NCBI GenBank assembly: GCA_050692915.1
Contig: JBOGVU010000004.1
Span: 1 to 64,000 of the forward strand
Length of the DNA stretch: 64,000 nucleotides
Direction: 5' to 3'
Origin: CALAEC01 sp050692915
GTDB lineage: Bacteria; Actinomycetota; UBA4738; CALAEC01
A program made the position numbers and the translations under genes. Below, piece after piece: positions 8,442 to 16,869 of this stretch; the stretch's first letter is position 1; the number at the start of each line of letters is the position of its first letter. The notes below the pieces were generated by a model. That model was not told the origin of the DNA and made no database searches. It was given only the letters and a program-made list of their open reading frames with translations.

Positions 8442-9220
8442 GCCTGCTCGAGGTGAAGGATCTGTCGAAGCGGTTCGGCGGTCTGGCGGCCGTGGACGAC
8501 GTCGACTTCCATGCCGATGAGGGAGAGATCGTCAGCGTGATCGGCCCGAACGGGGCCGGCAAGACCACCCTATTCAACATCGTCACGGGCTTCTACGAAC
8601 ACGAGCAGGGGACCGTCGGGTTCGACGGCCACAACATCGCCGGCCTCAAGCCGAACCAGATCACCAAGCTGGGCATCTCCCGGACGTTCCAGGCCGTCCG
8701 GCTGTTCCCGGCCATGAGCGTGTTGGAGAACGTCATGGTGGGCCAGCACAGCCGGAGTCATTCTGGAGTCTTCGGTACGATCCTCCGGCTCCCGGCGACC
8801 ATCAAGGAGGAGCGGCGGATCGAGGAGAAGGCCCGGGAGATGCTGGCGTTCTTCGGGACCGCCCTCCTGCCCCGGGCCGACGAGCTCGCGGCCGGGCTGG
8901 CGTACGCGGACCGCCGTCGGCTGGAGATCGCCCGGGCCATGGCCACGGAGCCGAAGCTGCTGCTGCTGGACGAGCCCACGGCCGGGATGAACGCCCGCGA
9001 GAAGGAGGAGGTCATCGACCTGGTCAGCCGGCTTCGCCGGGAGCGTGGCTACACGGTCGTCCTGATCGAACACGACATGCCGGTGGTCAAGGGCGTCTCC
9101 GACCGCGTGGTGGCCCTCGACTTCGGAAGGAAGATCGCCGAGGGGACCTATGACGAGGTCGCGAGCAACGAGAGGGTGATCGAAGCGTACCTGGGAACCG
9201 AGCACGAGGAGAGCGCATGA
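8438..9220 (+). CDS. livG: branched-chain amino acid ABC transporter ATP-binding protein LivG
   Basis: ATPase subunit that drives the LivHM channel from the cytoplasm. The product is 260 residues and starts at ATG 8438 inside the livM stop (4-nt overlap). Walker A is GPNGAGKTT (about residues 36-44). The Q-loop region is SRTFQAVRLFPAMSVLENVM. The signature is the degenerate form usual for LivG (GLAYADRRRLEIAR), followed by Walker B LLLLDEPTAGMN and the switch histidine in LIEHDM. The C-terminal extension ending near EAYLGTEHEE is typical. Length and order match the family. Confidence 0.95.
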   Translation: MSLLEVKDLSKRFGGLAAVDDVDFHADEGEIVSVIGPNGAGKTTLFNIVTGFYEHEQGTVGFDGHNIAGLKPNQITKLGISRTFQAVRLFPAMSVLENVMVGQHSRSHSGVFGTILRLPATIKEERRIEEKAREMLAFFGTALLPRADELAAGLAYADRRRLEIARAMATEPKLLLLDEPTAGMNAREKEEVIDLVSRLRRERGYTVVLIEHDMPVVKGVSDRVVALDFGRKIAEGTYDEVASNERVIEAYLGTEHEESA

Positions 9221-9942
9221 CGGCGGACGGCGCACCCGTCTTGGAGCTCCAGGGGGTTCACGCCAGCTACGGCGCGGTCCGGGTGCTCACCGACGTCAGC
9301 CTGGAGGTCCGCCGGGGGGAGATCGTGTGCCTGCTCGGCCCGAACGCCGCGGGGAAGACCACCACGCTGCGGGCCATCCTGGGGCTCACCCCCCCTCGGG
9401 CCGGCCGGATCCATGTGGAGGGGGAGCGGGTCGACGGCCTTCCCACGCCGAGGATCGTGGCCAAGGGGATCACTATGGTGCCCGAGAACCGGCGGCTCTT
9501 CGCCAGGATGAGCGTGCGGGAGAACCTGGAGATCGGGGCACAGCTGCGGAAGGACACCGAGGGTATCCAGCGGGATCAGGACCGGGTCCTCGAGCTGTTT
9601 CCGCGCCTGCAGGAGCGGCTGTCCCAGCGAGCCGGCACGCTGTCCGGAGGCGAGCAGCAGATGCTGGCCATCGGACGGGCGCTGATGGCGGACCCGAAGG
9701 TTCTGCTGATGGACGAGCCGTCGATGGGCCTGGCACCGATCCTGGTGGAGCAGGTCTTCCAGAGGATCAAGGAGATCAACAAGCAGGGCACTACGATCTT
9801 CTTGGTAGAGCAGAACGCCAAGATGGCCCTGTCGATCGCCGACCGTGGCTACATCCTCAGGGGCGGGGAGGTCGTCATGGCAGACACGGCCCAGGCGCTG
9901 CGCGACAGCCCGCAGATGCAGGAGGCCTACCTGGGCGGGTGA
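9217..9942 (+). CDS. livF: branched-chain amino acid ABC transporter ATP-binding protein LivF
   Basis: Second ATPase subunit, 241 residues, overlapping livG by 4 nt. It has Walker A GPNAAGKTT, the LivF-type segment VPENRRLFARMSVRENLEIG, signature LSGGEQQMLAIGRAL, Walker B VLLMDEPSMGLAP, and switch segment IFLVEQNAKMAL. It ends EAYLGG. This completes a five-gene transporter in the canonical order (binding protein, H, M, G, F). Confidence 0.95.
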   Translation: MTADGAPVLELQGVHASYGAVRVLTDVSLEVRRGEIVCLLGPNAAGKTTTLRAILGLTPPRAGRIHVEGERVDGLPTPRIVAKGITMVPENRRLFARMSVRENLEIGAQLRKDTEGIQRDQDRVLELFPRLQERLSQRAGTLSGGEQQMLAIGRALMADPKVLLMDEPSMGLAPILVEQVFQRIKEINKQGTTIFLVEQNAKMALSIADRGYILRGGEVVMADTAQALRDSPQMQEAYLGG

Positions 9943-9943
9943 A

Positions 9944-10873
9944 GTGCGGCTCCCGCTGATCGATGCGGACGAGCTGACTGGTCTCCTCCCGATGCCGGCG
10001 GCCATCGACGCACTGGAGCGGGCGTTCTCCGGCCCCGCGCTCCCGGGTGCCCCTCGGCGAACCCACGTAGAGGTCCCGGGCGGCGAGCTCCTCCTGATGC
10101 CGGCCGCTGGGGAGCCGGGCGTGGGGGTGAAGCTCGTCACGCTGAACCCGTCGAACCCCGAGCGGGGCCTTCCGTTCGTGCAGGGCGCATACGTCCTGTT
10201 CGACCCTGACACGCTGTCCCCGGAGGCGGTCCTGGACGGCGCGGCGCTGACGAACCTGAGGACCGCGGCTGTCTCCGGCCTGGCCACCCGCCACCTCGCC
10301 CGCCCCGACGCCTCCTGGCTGGTCCTGTTCGGGGCCGGCGCCACCGCGAACGCCCACCTCGACGCGATGCTGGCCGTCCGTCCCTTCCGGACCGTTCGGG
10401 TGGTGTCCCGGTCGGAGGGCCCCGCAAACGCTCTGGCCGAGCGGGCCAGGGCGGCCGGCCTGGATGCGGCCGTGGCCGGGCCGGAGGCCGTTGCCGAGGC
10501 GGACGTGGTGTGCACCTGCACCACCAGCGAGCGCCCCGTGTTCGACGGCACCCTCCTTCAGCCGGGGATGCACGTGAACGCTATCGGCGCGTACCGCCCC
10601 GACATGCGGGAGCTGGACGATGAGGCCGTCGCCCGGGCCCGGGTCGCGGTGGAGACTCGGGAGGCGGCCATGGCCGAGGCCGGTGACCTACTGATCCCCC
10701 TTCGTTCGGGGCGCATCGGGCGTGACCACGTCGTGGCCGACCTGGGCGAGGTGGTTCGGGGCGCCACGGTGCGCCGCGGCCCCGAGGACGTCACCGTGTT
10801 CAAGTCGGTGGGGATCGCCCCGGAGGACCTGATCGTGGCCCGGGCCGCCGTGGATGCCCGGGCCCGCGCCTAG
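9944..10873 (+). CDS. ornithine cyclodeaminase / mu-crystallin family dehydrogenase
   Basis: The family contains NAD(P)-dependent ornithine cyclodeaminase, alanine dehydrogenase and related imine reductases. The product is 309 residues from GTG 9944, which lies 1 nt past the livF stop; the longer upstream frame runs over livF and is not used. The N-terminal substrate half includes LIDADELTGLLPMPAAIDAL, the conserved KLVTLNP segment (lysine) and an ALTNLRTAAVSGLAT segment with the family arginine. A Rossmann half follows around LVLFGAGATANAHLDAM, with ADVVCTCTTS and VNAIGAYRPDMREL. Position directly after livF suggests it acts on an imported amino acid, but the substrate cannot be read from sequence. 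It converges with the next gene and shares 4 nt with it. Confidence 0.88.
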   Translation: MRLPLIDADELTGLLPMPAAIDALERAFSGPALPGAPRRTHVEVPGGELLLMPAAGEPGVGVKLVTLNPSNPERGLPFVQGAYVLFDPDTLSPEAVLDGAALTNLRTAAVSGLATRHLARPDASWLVLFGAGATANAHLDAMLAVRPFRTVRVVSRSEGPANALAERARAAGLDAAVAGPEAVAEADVVCTCTTSERPVFDGTLLQPGMHVNAIGAYRPDMRELDDEAVARARVAVETREAAMAEAGDLLIPLRSGRIGRDHVVADLGEVVRGATVRRGPEDVTVFKSVGIAPEDLIVARAAVDARARA

Positions 10874-11391
10874 GAGGTCGTCCAGGGAGCCGCGGAGAGG
10901 TACCTGGCCCGGAGGAGGTCGAACGCGCAGTCGTCCTCCAGGACCTCCAGGGAGAGGGAGCCGCCCTCCAGGGCCCACCGGTAGACGCCCCTGGTCTGGG
11001 GGCAGTTGGGGTCGTTGATCAGGATCAGGCGGGCGCCCTCGACGAAGTAGTGGCCGCCGCTGAAGAACGCCCAGGCGGGATGTTCCACCCGGAAGCGGCC
11101 CTCTTGCAGCGTCAGGACGGCCAGGCCGCTGTTGAGGCGGTACGGGGCGCACCGGCGACACGGGATGGGGTCGGAGCCGGCCTCGTAGTTCCGCTGGTAC
11201 ACCCCGTCGATCGGGGTGCCGGCCAGCGGCGGGACGGGGGTCACGAACGGATACGGCTCCTGGGCCGGGGCGTCCCGCCACATCTCCGGGTCCCCCGTGG
11301 GACTGGGCGTTCCCCGGGGGGACTCGGCCGTCCCCGTGGAGCAGCCAATCAACAGCCCGGCCACGAGGATCGTTGGGATCCGTGGAGCCAT
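10870..11391 (-). CDS. small lipoprotein of unknown function
   Basis: I do not recognise a family. The product is 173 residues and starts with a lipoprotein signal (MAPRIPTILVAGLLIGC, Cys at about 17). A Ser/Pro/Thr-rich linker of about 20 residues comes next, then a compact domain with CRRC at about 78-81, two later cysteines (DPNCPQ and DDCAF) and many aromatic residues (PAWAFFSGGHYFVEG). Four cysteines in an exported domain suggest disulfides. The last codons overlap the convergent cyclodeaminase gene by 4 nt. It is transcribed away from the second LivK-type gene, with about 180 bp between their starts. Confidence 0.7.
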   Translation of the reverse strand: MAPRIPTILVAGLLIGCSTGTAESPRGTPSPTGDPEMWRDAPAQEPYPFVTPVPPLAGTPIDGVYQRNYEAGSDPIPCRRCAPYRLNSGLAVLTLQEGRFRVEHPAWAFFSGGHYFVEGARLILINDPNCPQTRGVYRWALEGGSLSLEVLEDDCAFDLLRARYLSAAPWTTS

Positions 11392-11530
11392 GGTCGGATC
11401 GAACCACGGTTGTGGTCCTTCAGGGAATGCTCCGACGGTCGCAGAAGTGTCGCCTGGATGTCGCCGACCTCGGCGCCGGCTGGAGGCCGGGCCGCCGGGC
11501 CCGAACTGGACGCCCCGGGCCGCCCACGCC

Positions 11531-11536
11531 TACGCT
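11531..11536 (+). promoter_or_regulatory. possible -10 box upstream of second binding protein
   Basis: TACGCT is preceded by a weak CTGGAC (11506-11511) at 19 bp. A strong ribosome site GAAGGAGA (11552-11559) lies between it and ATG 11571, so a short leader of about 30 nt is plausible. Confidence 0.35.
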
Positions 11537-11570
11537 CCGGGCCACGGTGGAGAAGGAGACTGGTTGAAGC

Positions 11571-12758
11571 ATGCGGAAGCGATGGCTGGCCCTCCTGGCC
11601 GCGGTGGCGCTCGTGGGTGGGTCGTGCGGCGGCGGCCCCGATGAGCCCGACGAGGCGGCGGCCGGAAAGCCTCGGGTCACCGTGTACTTCCAGGGCGCCC
11701 TCAGCGGTGACTTCCGGTCCCTGGTGATCCACGCGTTCCAGGCCGCCCAGCTTCGGATCGACGAGCTGAACGCCGACGATGACTTCCCGGCCGTGGTGAC
11801 CCTGGAACGGGCCGACACCCAGGGCGACCGCGTCAGGGCCCCTGGCGTGGCCGAGAGGGTGGCGGCCGATCCTCAGACCGTCGCGGTGATCGGTCCGGCG
11901 TTCGCCGGAGAGTCCGAGGAGTCCGGAGACACCTACGAGGCCGCGGCCATCGCCTTCGTGACGCCCTCGGCCATCGATCCCGACCTGGCCGACCGAGGCT
12001 GGGAGTACTGGTACCGAACCGTGGCGACCGAGGAGGACCAGGGCGGTCCGATGGGGGAGTGGATGGCCTCCAGACATGCCAGCATCTTTGTGGCTGATGA
12101 CGAGTCCGAGTACGGGCAGGACCTGGCGGAGGCCGTGGCCGAGGCCGCAGGCCAGAACGGCGCCGCGGTCGAGAAGGTGGAGGGCATCGTCCCCACGGAG
12201 GTGTACTCGGAGCTGATCGGCGACGTGGCGGCCTCCGGAGCCGACGCCCTCTTCTACGGGGGCTTCGACGTGCAGACGGGGCTGATCGTGGCCCAGGCCC
12301 GCGACGCCGGGCTGGACATCCCCATCTACTCGGGCGACGGATCCGTGTCCACGACACTGCTGGACCTGGCCGACGAGACAGCGTCGGATGTCTTCCTATC
12401 ATGCCCCTGCAACCTCGAGGGGGAGGGGGGCTTTCGATCGACCTACGAGTCGGCCTACGGGGAGACCCGAGCCCCGCTGTTCGCCGCGGAGGGCTACGAC
12501 GCGGCCAGCCTGATCGGGGAAGGGATCCGCTCGGCGATCGAGGGCGGGGCCGAGGATCCCGCCTCGATCCGTGCGGGGATCAAGACGTACCTGGACAGCC
12601 TCACGGTCGACGCCCCCTTCCAGGGGGTGGCCAAGACCATCGCCTTCGATGATGCCCACGAGGTGGCCGCGCTGGATCGGCGGGCCCTCATCTTCCTTTA
12701 CGAGGTCGAGCCCGACGGTATCTCGCTGGAGGGAAGCGCGGCCGAGCTGGTGGGCTGA
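11571..12758 (+). CDS. branched-chain amino acid-type ABC substrate-binding lipoprotein (second copy)
   Basis: The product is 395 residues with a lipoprotein signal (MRKRWLALLAAVALVGGSC, Cys at about 19). Periplasmic-binding type 1 features are VTVYFQGALSGDFRSL, VIGPAFAGESEESGDTY, FVTPSAIDPDLADRGW with the WYRTVAT segment, FVADDESEYGQDLAE, and LFYGGFDVQTGLIVAQAR in lobe 2. Sequence similarity to the protein at 3.9 kb is at family level only, so this is not a recent copy. No permease or ATPase genes accompany it; it may feed the LivHMGF complex upstream with another ligand or act as a sensor. Confidence 0.87.
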   Translation: MRKRWLALLAAVALVGGSCGGGPDEPDEAAAGKPRVTVYFQGALSGDFRSLVIHAFQAAQLRIDELNADDDFPAVVTLERADTQGDRVRAPGVAERVAADPQTVAVIGPAFAGESEESGDTYEAAAIAFVTPSAIDPDLADRGWEYWYRTVATEEDQGGPMGEWMASRHASIFVADDESEYGQDLAEAVAEAAGQNGAAVEKVEGIVPTEVYSELIGDVAASGADALFYGGFDVQTGLIVAQARDAGLDIPIYSGDGSVSTTLLDLADETASDVFLSCPCNLEGEGGFRSTYESAYGETRAPLFAAEGYDAASLIGEGIRSAIEGGAEDPASIRAGIKTYLDSLTVDAPFQGVAKTIAFDDAHEVAALDRRALIFLYEVEPDGISLEGSAAELVG

Positions 12759-12764
12759 CCGTGG

Positions 12765-12793
12765 TTGCCGGCCCCAGGCCCCTCCAATAGACT
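12765..12793 (+). promoter_or_regulatory. promoter of family-3 binding protein gene
   Basis: TTGCCG (12765-12770) and TAGACT (12788-12793) are spaced by 17 bp. Transcription would start near 12800. This also shows that an apparent TTG start at 12765 for the following frame is really a -35 box. Confidence 0.6.
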
Positions 12794-12899
12794 CCCCAGC
12801 CGTCCCGATGACCTGGGCCGACGTCGAGCGAGACCAGACGCCGCGGCCGGGGGAGGCGTAGGCTCGCCCCGCTCCCGGCCCACCCGCGCCTTTCCCTCG

Positions 12900-13706
12900 T
12901 TGGCGGTGACCGCGTTCCTGCTCCTGGGGGGGGTCCTCCTCCTGCTCCCCCGGCCGGAGACCCCCATGACCGTGGGACGGGCCAGCGCCGAGGTCGCCAC
13001 GCTCGAGGACGGGCTGCTCACCGTGGGGGCCGCCCCCACCTCGCCGTACTCGTTCTCCGGACCGGGGGGGCCGACCGGGTTCGAAGTGGACATCGTCGTG
13101 GAAGTGGCCCGGCGGCTGGGGCTCGAGTCCCGGCTGGTGCTGGCTGAGGGGGACCCCTTCTCCTCGGTCGAGGAGGGCCAGGCGGACGTGGTCGTCGCCG
13201 GCGCCCCGATCACCGCGGAGCTGGAGAGCCGGGTGAACCTGTCCGAGCCGTACGTGCGGGTCCTCCATGCGTTCGTGGTGAACGCGGACGCCCGACCGGA
13301 CCTGACCGGGCTCGACGACCTGGCGGAAGGCGACGACGTGGCGGTGGTCGAGGGCTCCACCGGGCATGCCTGGGCGATCTCGGCCCTGGAGCCCGAGGCG
13401 ATCGAGGTCGGTCCGTACCCCGATGTCGAGGCCGCCGCCGTGGCGCTGGCCGCGGGGGCCGTGGACGCGCTCATCGTGGACGAGGTCCAGGCCATGGCGG
13501 CCACCGACGCCCGGGAGAGCCTTCGGATCCTGGAGACGGTCCCCACCGGGGCGGGCCTGGGCATCGCCGTCGACCCCCGCAACGGGGACCTGCTGACCGC
13601 CATGAACGAGGCCCTGGCGGACATGGCCGCGGACGGGACGTACGACCGGATCTACGACCGGTATCGGGCGGCCCTCCCGCCCGGGGGCCGGATCACCGCG
13701 GGGTAG
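12900..13706 (+). CDS. polar amino acid ABC transporter substrate-binding protein (family 3)
   Basis: Binding protein of the glutamine/arginine/cystine type. From TTG 12900 (or GTG 12906) the product is about 268 residues. The frame is open further upstream, but a promoter occupies 12765-12793, so translation must begin later. The start is followed by a hydrophobic segment (AVTAFLLLGGVLLLLP) without a lipobox Cys, so it is either secreted or held by an N-terminal anchor. Family-3 features follow: LTVGAAPTSPYSF, GFEVDIVVEVARRLG, the DVVVAGAPITAE segment, and GTYDRIYDRYRAALP at the C-terminus. It shares this architecture with the gene at 14.8 kb but lacks that gene's lipoprotein signal. Start position is uncertain. 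Confidence 0.82.
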   Translation: MAVTAFLLLGGVLLLLPRPETPMTVGRASAEVATLEDGLLTVGAAPTSPYSFSGPGGPTGFEVDIVVEVARRLGLESRLVLAEGDPFSSVEEGQADVVVAGAPITAELESRVNLSEPYVRVLHAFVVNADARPDLTGLDDLAEGDDVAVVEGSTGHAWAISALEPEAIEVGPYPDVEAAAVALAAGAVDALIVDEVQAMAATDARESLRILETVPTGAGLGIAVDPRNGDLLTAMNEALADMAADGTYDRIYDRYRAALPPGGRITAG

Positions 13707-13710
13707 CGAC

Positions 13711-14757
13711 GTGGCCGGTCGGCCAGAGACCGAGGTCGTGGTGGTGGGGGCGGGCATCATGGGCTCGGCCACTGCGGCGGCGCTGGCCCGGGAGGGGCGA
13801 GAGGTGGTCTTGGTGGAGCGGTTCCGGGTGGGCCATCGCCGTGGGTCCAGTCACGGCGCCGCCCGCATCTTCCGCTTCTCGCACCCGGACCCGCTGTACG
13901 TCGGCATGATGCAGGAGGCCCTCCCGTTGTGGCGGCGGCTGGAGGATGAAACGGGCGAGACGATCCTGACGGTGACCGGCGGTCTCGACGGGGGGAGCGG
14001 TCTGGAGCAGAACGCCGCGGCCATGGCGGCGCGAGGCGTGCCCTTCGAACGGATCGACGGGACCGAGGTGACCGCCCGGTTCCCGGCCCTGGCCGCCGAG
14101 CCCGGGGAGCCGTTCCTGTTCCAGGCGGAAGGGGGAATCGTTGCGGCCGACGTGGCCCTGCGGGCCTTCGTCTCCTCGGCGGTAGGCCGGGGAGCTGAGC
14201 TGGTGGAGGAGACGCGGGTGGTGGCCGTCAGGCCGGGGGACGACGCGGTAGAGATCGACACCGAGGATGGGGCCTACCGGGCCCGCGGGGCCGTGGTGAC
14301 GGCCGGGGCGTGGGCCAGGGGCCTCCTGACGCCGGCCGGAGTGGACCTCCCCGTCCGCCCCACGCGGGAGACGGTGGCGTACTTTCGGCTCGACGAGTCG
14401 CTCCCGGTCCCCACCCTGGTGGAGTGGGCCGACCCATTGGGCTACGCGCTCCGCAACCCCGGGCAGGGGATCAAGGCGGCCGAGCACCGGGTCGGCCCGG
14501 AGATCGACCCGGACGAGGAGGGCGGGCCGGACCAGGGGTCGGTGGCCCGGATCGGGTCCTGGATCCATCGCCGGTTCCCGGAGGCCGACCCGGAGCCCCA
14601 CCTCGTGGAGACCTGCCTGTACACGAACACCGACGACGAGTCGTTCGTCCTGGAGCGCCGGGGGCGGTTGGTGGTGGGGTCCCCGTGTAGCGGGCACGGC
14701 TTCAAGTTCGCCCCCCTGATCGGGGAGCGGCTGGCCGCCCTGGCCGGGGTGGGTTGA
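13711..14757 (+). CDS. FAD-dependent sarcosine oxidase / N-methyltryptophan oxidase family
   Basis: Flavoenzyme of the DAO superfamily that oxidises secondary amino acids such as sarcosine, N-methyltryptophan or pipecolate. The product is 348 residues, starting at GTG 13711, 4 nt after the preceding stop. The N-terminal dinucleotide motif is VVVVGAGIMGSATAAALAREG. The family segment GSSHGAARIFR follows. The C-terminal CLYTNTDDESF contains the cysteine aligning with the covalent FAD attachment site of monomeric sarcosine oxidase, then GSPCSGHGFKFAP, the usual terminal FAD/active-site segment. Length is slightly below the usual 380-390. Lying between two amino acid binding-protein genes, it probably degrades a compound that this transporter imports; the substrate itself is inference. 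Confidence 0.88.
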   Translation: MAGRPETEVVVVGAGIMGSATAAALAREGREVVLVERFRVGHRRGSSHGAARIFRFSHPDPLYVGMMQEALPLWRRLEDETGETILTVTGGLDGGSGLEQNAAAMAARGVPFERIDGTEVTARFPALAAEPGEPFLFQAEGGIVAADVALRAFVSSAVGRGAELVEETRVVAVRPGDDAVEIDTEDGAYRARGAVVTAGAWARGLLTPAGVDLPVRPTRETVAYFRLDESLPVPTLVEWADPLGYALRNPGQGIKAAEHRVGPEIDPDEEGGPDQGSVARIGSWIHRRFPEADPEPHLVETCLYTNTDDESFVLERRGRLVVGSPCSGHGFKFAPLIGERLAALAGVG

Positions 14758-14783
14758 GAAAGCGCGCACCGACCAACTAGCAT
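14754..14783 (+). promoter_or_regulatory. promoter of second family-3 binding protein gene
   Basis: TTGAGA (14754-14759) overlaps the stop codon of the oxidase gene, and TAGCAT (14778-14783) follows after 18 bp. The predicted transcript starts near 14790, about 50 nt before the gene. Confidence 0.6.
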
Positions 14784-14837
14784 TCCCCCAAGCGGCCGTC
14801 CCCCGGCCGCCCGGGACGGGACATGAAGGGAGGCGAC

Positions 14838-15689
14838 GTGGCGACACGGAAGGCTCGACTGCTCATGGGGGTTCTCTTCTCGCTGGTGCTGGTGGCCGGG
14901 GCCTGCGCGGAGGAGGAGCCCATCGAACCGGGCGCGGGGGCGGATGAGACCGAATCCCCCACCCCGGAGTTCACCACGCTCACCGAGGGGGTCCTGGCGG
15001 TCGGCTCGTGCCTGGACTTCCCGCCGTTCGAGTCGGTCGAGGGGGGCGACGAGGTCGGGTTCGACGTCGACCTGATCGAGGAGATCGCCACCCGACTCGG
15101 CCTGGAGGTCGAGTGGGTCCGGGCCGACTTCGACACGATCTTCACGGCCGTGGCCGGCGGCGAGTTCGACGTGGTGGCCGCGGCCTCGACCATCACGGAG
15201 GAACGCGAGCAGGTCGTCGACTTCTCCGAGCCCTATTACAACTCCCGGCAGTCCCTGATCGTAAATACGGAGGAGACCCCGGACATCGCCGGCGTCGCGG
15301 ACATCGGCGAGGGCGACGTGATCGGCGTCCAGCGAGGGACCACCGGCAAGGCCTGGGCAGAGGACAACCTCGTGCCCCAGGGAGCGGAGATCCGGACGTT
15401 CCAGGGGGCGCCCGCGGCCTTCCAGGACCTGGCCGCTGGCGGGGTGACGGCGGTGGTCAACGATGAGCCTTCCTCCGCGGAGATCATCGAGAGCCTCCCG
15501 GGGCTGGAGATCGTGGAGGCCATCGACACGGACGAGAAGTACGGGTTCGCCTTCTCTCCGGAGAACCCCGAGCTCACCGACGCCGTCAACCAGGCCCTGG
15601 CGGAGATCATCGCCGATGGGACGTACCAGGAGATCTTCCAGAGGTACTTTCCCGGCGTAGAGGTCCCGCCGGAGTTCCAGCCCTCCTAG
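14838..15689 (+). CDS. polar amino acid ABC transporter substrate-binding lipoprotein (family 3)
   Basis: The chosen start is GTG 14838, which has AAGGGAGG 5 nt upstream; an in-frame ATG at 14823 would place the ribosome site inside the gene. The product of 283 residues begins with a lipoprotein signal ending in LVAGAC, then an acidic linker. The family-3 domain follows: GSCLDFPPFESVEGGDEVGFD, LIEEIATRLGLEVEWV, FDVVAAASTITEEREQVVDFS, GVQRGTTGKAW and a C-terminal IIADGTYQEIFQRYFPG. DFSEPYY and the TxR-type ligand segment match amino acid binders. A strong hairpin follows the stop codon, then the permease and ATPase genes. Confidence 0.9.
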   Translation: MATRKARLLMGVLFSLVLVAGACAEEEPIEPGAGADETESPTPEFTTLTEGVLAVGSCLDFPPFESVEGGDEVGFDVDLIEEIATRLGLEVEWVRADFDTIFTAVAGGEFDVVAAASTITEEREQVVDFSEPYYNSRQSLIVNTEETPDIAGVADIGEGDVIGVQRGTTGKAWAEDNLVPQGAEIRTFQGAPAAFQDLAAGGVTAVVNDEPSSAEIIESLPGLEIVEAIDTDEKYGFAFSPENPELTDAVNQALAEIIADGTYQEIFQRYFPGVEVPPEFQPS

Positions 15690-15700
15690 CGGCGCGCGGC

Positions 15701-15740
15701 GAAGGGGGCCCGTCCGACTGCGGGCGGGCCCCCTTCTCGT
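15701..15740 (+). terminator. hairpin between binding-protein and permease genes
   Basis: GAAGGGGGCCCG (15701-15712) pairs perfectly with CGGGCCCCCTTC (15725-15736) around a 12-nt loop, followed by TCGT. The 12-bp GC-rich stem lies 12 nt after the binding-protein stop codon and 20 nt before the permease start, so it probably acts as a partial terminator. Confidence 0.7.
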
Positions 15741-15756
15741 TCTCGGAGGCGGATCG

Positions 15757-16869
15757 ATGGCCGTGACCAAGGAACAGGGCAGCCAGCTGGACCAGCTGGA
15801 GTCCCCGGCCGAGCGACGGCTGGCCCGGTCGGCGGCCATGATCCTGGGCATCGGCATCGCCTCCATCGGGTTGGCCCTGGGAGGGACCGTGGTGTCGACC
15901 CTGGCAAACGGCATCGTCCCCTACCGGCGGTTGGTGGAGGGGCTGCTGTCCACGCCCACCGCGGTGATCCTCGACATCGGCCTCGGCCTGGGCGCGGTGG
16001 CCATCGCCCTCGGCTTCGCCATGTACGGTCGGATGCCCACCAAGCGGTCCCGGGAGCAGTCCATCGCCGGGGCCGTCCTGGGGATCCAGGCGGTGGTCGT
16101 CGGGCTCATCATCCTGGCGTTCCGGACCTTCGGGGACCCCGACCTGTTCATCAAGCTGTTCTTCAACGCCGGGATCCTGGAGGGCCACCTGGGCGCGTTC
16201 ATCCGGGGAGCCCTGAACACCGTCATCCTGGCCCTTACCGGTGAGGTGGGCGGGATCATCGTGGGGCTCTTCCTGGCCATGCTGGCCATGTCCAAGCGGG
16301 CCGTGGTTCGGGCCCCCGCCCGCGTGTACATCAACTTCTTCCGGGGCACGCCGCTGATCTGGCAGCTCTCGGTGTTCTACTTCGGGTTCGCCATCGGGCT
16401 GGGGATCCGCCCGGCCATCGAAATCGGGCCCATCCAGCTCTCCGCCCCCTACACGATCGCGGTCATCGTGTTCGTCCTGAACACGGGGGCGTACGCTGCC
16501 GAGGTGTTCCGGGCCGGGATCCAGTCGATCGAGCGGGGCCAGCTGGAGGCGGCCCGGTCCCTGGGCATGTCCTACGCCCAGGCCATGCGGTACGCGGTGG
16601 TCCCTCAGGCGGTCCGGCGAGTCATCCCCCCGCTGATGAACGAGTTCGTGATCCTGATCAAGGACACGTCTCTCGTGCTTGTGCTCGGTTTGGCCGTGGG
16701 GGAGCTGGAGCTGTACACGACCGCCCGGGAGGGGTACTCGGACACGTTCAACGCCTCGTTCTTCACCGCGGCGGCCATCGGCTACCTGGCCATCACCCTG
16801 CCGTCGATCTGGGCCGTGAACAGGCTCGAGCGCCGGCTGCGCAGCGGCCTCGTCGGGGTCGGAGCGTGA
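15757..16869 (+). CDS. polar amino acid ABC transporter permease
   Basis: Membrane subunit of the HisM/GlnP type. The product is 370 residues from ATG 15757 with TCGGAGGCGG upstream. The permease core lies in about the last 220 residues: FIRGALNTVILALTGEVGGIIVGL, then VYINFFRGTPLIWQLSVFYFG, and the EAA loop EVFRAGIQSIERGQLEAARSLGMS, followed by VPQAVRRVIPPLMNEFVILIKDTSL. The first 140 residues hold three further hydrophobic segments (about 28-50, 65-85 and 102-123) that most family members of 220-250 residues lack, though longer actinobacterial forms exist. It overlaps the ATPase gene by 4 nt. Confidence 0.92.
   Translation: MAVTKEQGSQLDQLESPAERRLARSAAMILGIGIASIGLALGGTVVSTLANGIVPYRRLVEGLLSTPTAVILDIGLGLGAVAIALGFAMYGRMPTKRSREQSIAGAVLGIQAVVVGLIILAFRTFGDPDLFIKLFFNAGILEGHLGAFIRGALNTVILALTGEVGGIIVGLFLAMLAMSKRAVVRAPARVYINFFRGTPLIWQLSVFYFGFAIGLGIRPAIEIGPIQLSAPYTIAVIVFVLNTGAYAAEVFRAGIQSIERGQLEAARSLGMSYAQAMRYAVVPQAVRRVIPPLMNEFVILIKDTSLVLVLGLAVGELELYTTAREGYSDTFNASFFTAAAIGYLAITLPSIWAVNRLERRLRSGLVGVGA

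Noticed and set aside
12765..12899. Upstream 45 codons of the family-3 binding protein frame
   Set aside because: The TTG at 12765 is the -35 box of a promoter whose -10 is at 12788-12793, so this stretch is not translated from there.
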